From the NCBI GenBank assembly GCA_029821235.1, contig JALGTT010000035.1, positions 1-9,369 on the forward strand: 9,369 bases of DNA. The letters run 5' to 3'. Positions 4,331 to 9,369 of this stretch are shown here, in pieces (position 1 is the first letter of the stretch; each line of letters begins with the position of its first letter). The notes beneath the pieces are model-generated. The model ran no database searches, had not been told where the DNA came from, and was given only the letters and a program-made list of their open reading frames with translations. The translations under genes were made by a program, and so were the position numbers. The stretch is from Candidatus Hebobacteria bacterium (GTDB taxonomy: Bacteria > Armatimonadota > Hebobacteria > Hebobacterales > Hebobacteraceae).

Positions 4331-6526
4331 CTATTCTTCGGCCGGTGGCGCGCGCTTGTCGGATTCGCCTTCCCCGGCCTGCCCGGCGTCCTCCTTGGGA
4401 AGCTTCTTGATTCCCTTGCATTCCGGATAGCCGGTGCATCCGAGAAACGGCCCGAACCGGCCCCGCCGCACGGCCATCGGTTTTCCGCAGAGGTCGCAGA
4501 CCGCGCCCGCGGCGAGCGCCTCCAGGCGGGCCGCCTCCTCGGGGAGCGGGGCCGTGTTCCTGCATTTCGGGTAGGCGGAGCACGCGAGGAAACGCCCCCT
4601 GCGCCCCGTGCGGATGACCATGGGCGCGCCGCATTTCTCGCACTTCTGGTCCGTCGGCTCGGGAGGCGGCTTGCGCTCCTTCCGCGCCTGCTCCGGCCCG
4701 CCGGGCGCGGGCTGCGTGTACTTGCACTCCGGGTAGCCGGAGCACGCCAGAAACGGCCCGTGCCTTCCCACCCTCAGCACCATCGGCTTCCCGCACTCGG
4801 GACACTTCTCATCGGTGGGCTTCGGCTCCACCTTCACCCGCTTCATGTTCGTCTCGGCCTTCTCCACCTCTTCCTGGAAGGGGCCGTAGAACTCCCGCAG
4901 CACGGCCACCCAGTCCTGCTCCCCCTCCTCGATCTTGTCCAACTTGGTCTCCATGTCCGCGGTGAAGTCCACGTCGATCACGTCCGGGAAATGGGAGACC
5001 AATTGATCGGTGACCAGGAAGCCGAGGTCGGTGGGGTGGAGGCGCTTCTCCTGGAGATACACGTACCCCCGCTCCTGGATGGTGCTGATGATGGGGGCAT
5101 AGGTGGAGGGCCGGCCGATCCCGTTCGCCTCCAGCGCGCGCACCAGCGTGGCCTCCGTGTAGCGCGGGGGCGGCTCGGTGAACTTCTGTTCCCCGGAGAG
5201 ACCCCACAGCACGAGGTGATCTCCCTCCCCCACCTCCGGCACCAGCACCTCTTTGTCCCTGGTGGGATAGATCGCGCCGAAGCCGGGGAACAGCACCTTC
5301 ACCCCCCGGCCGCGCAGCAGATGGTCGCCGGCCGCGACATCGATCACCGTCACCGCGAGTTGCCTGTCGGCCATCTGGCTGGCCAGGAACCGGGTCCAGA
5401 TCAACTTGTAGAGCCGCGCCTGGCGGTCATCCTTGAGCAGTTCCTTGACCTGTTCGGGGGTGCGGCGGAGAGAGGTGGGCCGGATGGCTTCGTGGGCATC
5501 CTGCGCGTCCGCTCGCGCCCGATGACGGCGCGCCTGCTTGGGGAGGTATTCTTCGCCGAACCGCTCCTTGATCACCTCCCGCGCCTCGGCCTGCGCCTCC
5601 GCCGCCACCCGCGTGGAATCGGTGCGCATGTAGGTGATCAGCCCCACATGGCCCTCCGCGCCCAGCTCGATCCCCTCGTACAGCGCCTGCGCCACCCTCA
5701 TCGTCTGCCGCGCCGACATCCCGAGCCGGCTCGACGCCTCCTGCTGGAGGGTGCTGGTCACGAAAGGGGCGGGAGGCCGCCTCGCCTGCCGCGACTCCTT
5801 CACCCTCACCACCACCGGCTCCGACTCCCAGATCTCCGCCAGCGCCCGGCGGGCCTCCTCGCCGTTCTCCGGGGTGAACTTCTTCCCGCCCTTGCTCACC
5901 AGTTTGACCGAGAACAGGTCCTCCGGCGCATCCGGGGACACCCAGCCGACGATGTCCCAGTATTCCTCCGGCTTGAAGGCCTGGATCTCGCGCTCCCGCT
6001 CGCACACCAGGCGCACCGCCACGGACTGCACGCGCCCGGCGCTGAGGCGGCGTTTGCCCAACTTCCGCTGGAGCAGGGGGCTGAGCGTATATCCCACCAG
6101 GCGGTCGAGGATGCGGCGTGCCTGCTGCGCGTTGACGCGCTTGGGGTCAATGGTGCGGGGCCGGGAGAGAGCCTCGGTCACCGCGCGGCGGGTGATCTCG
6201 TTGAACTCGATGCGAAGCGGATGTTCGAGTTTGAGCGCCTCCGCGAGATGCCAGGCGATCGCCTCCCCCTCGCGGTCCGGGTCGGTGGCGAGGTATACCT
6301 GTTCCGCCTTGGCCACCGCCTCCCGGAGGCGTTTGAGCACCTGCGCGCGCTCCCTGATGGTCACGTACTTGGGCTTGAAATCCCTCTCCACCTCCACCCC
6401 CAGGCTGCTCTTCGGGAGGTCGCGCACGTGTCCCATGGAGGCGGCCAGTTGGTATTCCTTGCCCACGAACTGCCTGATGGTGCGCGTCTTGGCCGGCGAC
6501 TCAACGATGATGAGCGATTTTGCCAT
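4331..6526 (-). CDS. topA: DNA topoisomerase I (type IA) with three zinc ribbons
   Basis: TopA relaxes negative supercoils behind transcription and replication by a transient 5'-phosphotyrosyl break. The protein has 731 residues from the ATG at 6526 (MAKSLIIVESPAKT). That start has AAGGA 8 nt upstream; a longer form from 6568 would run back into dprA. The TOPRIM domain (about 1-115) has Glu9 and the DxDxE triad Asp82/Asp84/Glu86 in ATDPDREGEA. The catalytic tyrosine is Tyr299 in GLITYMRTDS. Further family blocks are AQDAHEAIRPT (341-351) and GIGRPSTYAPI (469-479). The C-terminus holds three intact four-cysteine zinc ribbons (575-601, 629-655, 677-703), each ending in a (S/T)(A/G)YP(E/K)C motif, and a short charged tail. 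It lies 31 nt after dprA and is probably co-transcribed. The start of the downstream asd promoter region marks the end of this unit. No missing key residue is seen. Confidence 0.98.
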   Translation of the reverse strand: MAKSLIIVESPAKTRTIRQFVGKEYQLAASMGHVRDLPKSSLGVEVERDFKPKYVTIRERAQVLKRLREAVAKAEQVYLATDPDREGEAIAWHLAEALKLEHPLRIEFNEITRRAVTEALSRPRTIDPKRVNAQQARRILDRLVGYTLSPLLQRKLGKRRLSAGRVQSVAVRLVCEREREIQAFKPEEYWDIVGWVSPDAPEDLFSVKLVSKGGKKFTPENGEEARRALAEIWESEPVVVRVKESRQARRPPAPFVTSTLQQEASSRLGMSARQTMRVAQALYEGIELGAEGHVGLITYMRTDSTRVAAEAQAEAREVIKERFGEEYLPKQARRHRARADAQDAHEAIRPTSLRRTPEQVKELLKDDRQARLYKLIWTRFLASQMADRQLAVTVIDVAAGDHLLRGRGVKVLFPGFGAIYPTRDKEVLVPEVGEGDHLVLWGLSGEQKFTEPPPRYTEATLVRALEANGIGRPSTYAPIISTIQERGYVYLQEKRLHPTDLGFLVTDQLVSHFPDVIDVDFTADMETKLDKIEEGEQDWVAVLREFYGPFQEEVEKAETNMKRVKVEPKPTDEKCPECGKPMVLRVGRHGPFLACSGYPECKYTQPAPGGPEQARKERKPPPEPTDQKCEKCGAPMVIRTGRRGRFLACSAYPKCRNTAPLPEEAARLEALAAGAVCDLCGKPMAVRRGRFGPFLGCTGYPECKGIKKLPKEDAGQAGEGESDKRAPPAEE

Positions 6527-6534
6527 TCCCTGAT

Positions 6535-6539
6535 TCCTT
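6535..6539 (-). promoter_or_regulatory. Ribosome binding site fixing the topA start
   Basis: AAGGA on the minus strand ends 8 nt before the ATG at 6526. It selects the MAKSLIIVESPAKT start, which matches the conserved family N-terminus. Confidence 0.65.
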
Positions 6540-6557
6540 GACCCAACCTGCGGACCG

Positions 6558-7667
6558 TCAGCGCACACGCATGTACATATTTCCCGGAAGCCGCCGCACC
6601 AGCCCCTTGAGTTCCAACATCAACAGCCCCGCGCTCGCCCGAGAGGAAGTCATGCGACACTGCTCGATGATCTCGTCCATGTGCCGCTGCTGGAGCGAGA
6701 GCGCGCGCAGCAACTCGCGTTCGTCAACGGAGAGAGGAGGTCCCTCGGGCCGCTCCTGCCTCTTCTCCTCCGCCTCGGGCGCGGGGGACGGTGCGGACAC
6801 CTCCGGGAAAGCCACCTCGTCCAGAATGTCGTCCACGGATTCTACCAGACGCGCCCCATCCCGCAACAGGGCATGGGTGCCGCGGCTGAATTGGCTGTTC
6901 ACGCTGCCGGGGACGGCGAACACCTGCCTTCCTTGATTGGCCGCCAGATTCGCGGTGAGCAGCGCCCCGCTCCGCTCCGGCGCCTCGGTTACCAGCACCC
7001 CCAGCGCCAGCCCGCTGATCAGCCGGTTGCGAATGCGGAATCGTCCCTGCCGGGCGGGAGTGCCCAGGGGAAACTCGGAGATCACCGCCCCGCGCGTCAC
7101 CATCTTCTCCCGCAGTTCCATCGTGTCCCGCGGGTAGGGGACATCTATCCCGCACGCCAGCACCCCGATGGTGCGTCCGCCGGCCGCCAGCGCCCCCCGG
7201 TGAGCGGCGGCGTCGGCCCCCACCGCGAGTCCGCTCACCACCGTGATCCGGCGAGCGGCGAGACCCCGCGCCAGCGTCTCGGTCGCCATCCGCCCGTAGG
7301 CGGTAGCGCGGCGGGTGCCCACCACCGCGATCGCGCGCTCGTCAACCGGCTCCAGTCTTCCCCTGACGAACAGCATCGGCGGTGGATCGTATATCTGCCG
7401 CAGGTTGGCCGGGTATTCGTCATCGTGGATGGTGACGATGCGCGCCCCCAGCCGGGCCAGGGTCTCGATGTCGCGGGCGTAGTCCCTTTCCTTGGCGCGG
7501 GCGAACCGGCCCGCCTCCGGGCCGGTGAGGCGGCAGACGCGGTATACCTCGGGGAGCCCGGCCGAAATGACCGCCCCGGGCGATCCGAAGTGGTCCAGCA
7601 AGTCGAGGGTGGTGCGCGCGGGCAGGTCAGCCGCGTTCAGTGCCAGCCACGCCTCGTGGTTCTTCAC
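6558..7667 (-). CDS. dprA: DNA-processing protein DprA (Smf)
   Basis: DprA binds incoming single-stranded DNA during natural transformation and loads RecA; it is also widespread in bacteria not known to be competent. The 369-residue protein has the full three-part layout. A helical N-terminal domain (about 1-75) is followed by a Rossmann-like core (about 80-285) with GTRRATAYG (117-125), SGLAVGADAAAH (145-156), ACGIDVPYP (171-179), RNRLISGL (213-220), SGALLTA (233-239) and VFAVPGS (249-255). A proline/glutamate-rich linker (about 288-312) leads to a C-terminal winged-helix-like domain (about 313-369). The start must be the GTG at 7667, because an in-frame TGA lies two codons upstream; the only purine-rich motif (GAAGG) abuts it, so initiation may be weak or coupled to the upstream gene. 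It lies 44 nt after the propeller gene and 31 nt before topA, a common dprA-topA pairing. Confidence 0.96.
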   Translation of the reverse strand: MKNHEAWLALNAADLPARTTLDLLDHFGSPGAVISAGLPEVYRVCRLTGPEAGRFARAKERDYARDIETLARLGARIVTIHDDEYPANLRQIYDPPPMLFVRGRLEPVDERAIAVVGTRRATAYGRMATETLARGLAARRITVVSGLAVGADAAAHRGALAAGGRTIGVLACGIDVPYPRDTMELREKMVTRGAVISEFPLGTPARQGRFRIRNRLISGLALGVLVTEAPERSGALLTANLAANQGRQVFAVPGSVNSQFSRGTHALLRDGARLVESVDDILDEVAFPEVSAPSPAPEAEEKRQERPEGPPLSVDERELLRALSLQQRHMDEIIEQCRMTSSRASAGLLMLELKGLVRRLPGNMYMRVR

Positions 7668-7711
7668 CCTTCAGTCTCGCCGCCCGGGGGTGCGCGGTGC
7701 CGGCGCCCGGA

Positions 7712-9268
7712 TCAACGGCCCGCCGTGCGTCCGCCCCCCAGCCGTGTGGTCTGGCTTCTCGCGGTGCCTGGCTGCTGGCTCTCCTCGCTGGGCGGAATGC
7801 TCTCGTCGGTGAGGAAACTCCATTCGTCCCGGCCCTCGTTCCCGCGGTAGTCGCGCGCGGTCACCCCGATAAGATGAACCCCGGTGGACATGGCCGGAAG
7901 GTTGGCCTGCGCCACGCCGGTCACCGGGTCGAAACTCACCCTGGTCGGCTTCCCGTCAACTGTGAGCGTCACCGAGTCTCTGACCACTCCGCTGCCATGG
8001 TCCGTCACCGCGAACTTCAACTCGATCTTCTCCTGCCCCGACACCACGTCATTGGGCGCGGGCTCGAAATCGCTGAATCTGGGCGGGACGGGGTCTCCGG
8101 CCGCGGCGGAGAAGCAGTAGAGGTCACCGGCTCCGGTCAGACACAGGACCATCCCGTCCGCCTTCACCAGCGGCGCGTAGATCCCGAACTCGGAGGCTTC
8201 GTTCAGCAACTGATCGGGGCTTACGCACCGGTACACCCACTCGGTCTCGCCGGAGCCGATATCGGCGATATAGACCAGCGCGGCGCCGGTTCCCACCATC
8301 ACCTTCCCGTTGTCCACGAGCGGGGGCGAGGTGGCGGGCATGCCCAGTTTGATCGGGCCGCGCCGCTGGTCCCACCCCGACCGGGCCGACAAGACGAAGA
8401 TGCTGCCGTCAACACACGGTACAAACAGGCTGCCTCCCACCACGGTCGGGCGCGCTCCGGCGGGAGAGGGCAACTCCACCGTCCAACTCGTCGCTCCGGT
8501 GCGCGCCACCGCCCTCAATGCGTCGCCGCTGGAGACCAGCACCCTTCCCCCCGCCACCACCGGCGGAAACGCCTTCGGTCCGTGCAGTCCGGTTGACCGC
8601 CACCGGAGGCGGCCCCTTCGCGGGTCCACCGCCTGCACCGAGCCGTCTTGAGACAGGAAGTACACGCTGCCGCCGTGGATGACGGGGCCCCAGCGCAGGG
8701 CCGTAGCCGCAGAACACGCCCACCTCGGGGCTCCCGTCTCGGCGTCCATGCCATACACCATATCCCGGGTCCCCACCACCACCAGATCGCCCAACACGGC
8801 CGGGCTGGGGATGATGGTCTCACCGCACCTGGTCGCCCACACCGTGTCCCCCTCCTCCTGGTCGAGGGCATACAGTTTCGGTTCATCGGTCCCCACGATC
8901 ACCACATCGCCGACCAGAAGCGGCTCCGTGGTGACCCGCGGCGGCCGGTCCTCGTCGCTCTCGGGCTCGGGCGCGAATTCCCACTGCTCGGCCCCGGTTC
9001 GCAGGTCGAGGCAGTGAAGTTTGCCGCCATGGGACACGAACACGCGGTCTCCGCCCACCACCGGCGCCAGCAGGTTCCGCGGCTCCGGCCCCATGGAGAA
9101 AGTCCAGAGCACGGACAGAGGGGGAGTCAGTGCCGCCGTCTGCGCGCCATCCTCCTGGGCCGCGGCATACGGAGCCGCCCACACCACAGCACAGACCAGG
9201 GCGACAGCAACCAGACAGAGGATCCGCAACCGCGGGCCAGCAACGCATTCGCTACGTGTGAGAATCAT
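7712..9268 (-). CDS. Exported PQQ-like beta-propeller protein with C-terminal Ig-like domain
   Basis: The exact function is not recognised. From the ATG at 9268 the protein has 518 residues. The N-terminus shows a signal peptide: basic residues, a hydrophobic run at about 15-31 and a likely signal peptidase I site after Ala37 (PYAAA/QED). No lipobox is seen. Residues 65-392 form seven to eight beta-propeller repeats of the PQQ type, each with a strand pair such as GDVVIVGT followed by LYALD..(T)G...W (blades near 67, 115, 155, 194, 234, 274, 314 and 365). Residues 393-487 look like an Ig-like or cadherin-like beta-sandwich (FAVTDHGSGVVRDSVTLTVDG), followed by a polar tail. Such repeats occur in PQQ dehydrogenases and in BamB-like scaffolds, but no dehydrogenase catalytic signature is evident, so a scaffold or binding role outside the membrane is more likely. 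The start is set by AGGAGG and an upstream promoter. Confidence 0.8.
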   Translation of the reverse strand: MILTRSECVAGPRLRILCLVAVALVCAVVWAAPYAAAQEDGAQTAALTPPLSVLWTFSMGPEPRNLLAPVVGGDRVFVSHGGKLHCLDLRTGAEQWEFAPEPESDEDRPPRVTTEPLLVGDVVIVGTDEPKLYALDQEEGDTVWATRCGETIIPSPAVLGDLVVVGTRDMVYGMDAETGAPRWACSAATALRWGPVIHGGSVYFLSQDGSVQAVDPRRGRLRWRSTGLHGPKAFPPVVAGGRVLVSSGDALRAVARTGATSWTVELPSPAGARPTVVGGSLFVPCVDGSIFVLSARSGWDQRRGPIKLGMPATSPPLVDNGKVMVGTGAALVYIADIGSGETEWVYRCVSPDQLLNEASEFGIYAPLVKADGMVLCLTGAGDLYCFSAAAGDPVPPRFSDFEPAPNDVVSGQEKIELKFAVTDHGSGVVRDSVTLTVDGKPTRVSFDPVTGVAQANLPAMSTGVHLIGVTARDYRGNEGRDEWSFLTDESIPPSEESQQPGTARSQTTRLGGGRTAGR

Positions 9269-9273
9269 CTGGG

Positions 9274-9279
9274 CCTCCT
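9274..9279 (-). promoter_or_regulatory. Ribosome binding site deciding the start of the propeller protein
   Basis: A perfect AGGAGG on the minus strand lies 5 nt before the ATG at 9268. The in-frame ATG further upstream (9328) lies beyond the promoter -10 box and has no signal-peptide logic, so the shorter form is preferred. Confidence 0.8.
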
Positions 9280-9298
9280 GCAAGCAACGGGACGCCGC

Positions 9299-9328
9299 AT
9301 TATAGCACGCGGCGGGAATTCGCAACAA
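9299..9328 (-). promoter_or_regulatory. Extended -10 promoter for the propeller-dprA-topA unit
   Basis: On the minus strand TATAAT (9299-9304) is a perfect -10 hexamer and is preceded by TGC, giving the extended -10 motif TGnTATAAT. The -35 region is weak: TTGTTG at 9323-9328 with an 18-nt spacer matches only three consensus positions. Transcription should start near 9292, about 24 nt before the ATG at 9268. Confidence 0.75.
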
Positions 9329-9369
9329 GGAGAGGATTCAGGAGCGGACGCAGTTCAGGCCGGGAAGGA

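Noticed and set aside
3137..6541. Open reading frame of 1134 codons on the plus strand opposite asd and topA
   Set aside because: It spans two well-identified minus-strand genes and the spacer between them, and its product is a low-complexity His/Leu/Arg/Gly-rich string without recognisable motifs. Long antisense frames are expected in GC-rich coding DNA.
7668..7711. Possible terminator or hairpin between the propeller gene and dprA
   Set aside because: The spacer is GC-rich with self-complementary GCCGGC and CCCGGG pieces, but there is no clean stem and no T-run; it is better read as a short operon spacer.
6681..7850. Open reading frame on the plus strand opposite dprA and the end of the propeller gene
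   Set aside because: It is antisense to dprA, whose motifs are unambiguous, and no independent protein signature is seen.

Overview
The window is a compact, GC-rich (roughly 65% by eye) bacterial chromosomal segment. All eight recognisable genes lie on the minus strand, so the biological order runs from high coordinates to low. There is no sign of mobile elements, CRISPR, tRNA or rRNA. The organism cannot be named from this sequence. The gene order asd - dapG-type aspartokinase - dapA matches the order I recall from Bacillus and relatives. With the high GC and the secreted PQQ-type propeller protein, this suggests an uncultured GC-rich lineage, perhaps on the Terrabacteria side (Armatimonadota-like is a low-confidence guess).

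Region 1 (9369 to 4331) reads as one transcription unit. An extended -10 promoter near 9299-9304 drives an exported beta-propeller protein with a C-terminal Ig-like domain (7712-9268). It is followed after 44 nt by dprA (6558-7667) and after another 31 nt by topA (4331-6526). DprA loads RecA on incoming single-stranded DNA, and TopA relaxes negative supercoils; dprA-topA is a common bacterial neighbourhood.

Region 2 (4330 to 1) begins with a 183-nt spacer holding a near-consensus sigma70-type promoter (TTGACA, 18 nt, TATCAT). It reads into asd (3029-4147), an aspartokinase-family gene (1744-2997), dapA (828-1709), a family-4 uracil-DNA glycosylase (242-841) and the start of a sugar-phosphate isomerase/epimerase-like gene that leaves the window at base 1. 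Gaps are 31 nt, 34 nt, a 14-nt overlap and a 1-nt overlap, so this looks like one polycistronic message. Asd and DapA, with an aspartokinase, make the aspartate-to-dihydrodipicolinate branch that supplies lysine and diaminopimelate.

The most unusual content is inside this biosynthetic trio. The aspartokinase homologue keeps the fold signatures but has replaced several residues that bind aspartate and ATP in characterised enzymes, and its ACT domains are divergent. Asd keeps its catalytic residues, but the glycine-rich cofactor loop is one residue short and the neighbouring cofactor loops are altered. DapA keeps its catalytic residues and the whole lysine-sensing set known from E. coli. Together this suggests a lysine branch whose feedback control and cofactor use differ from the textbook version, with an aspartokinase-like protein that may be non-catalytic or strongly remodelled.
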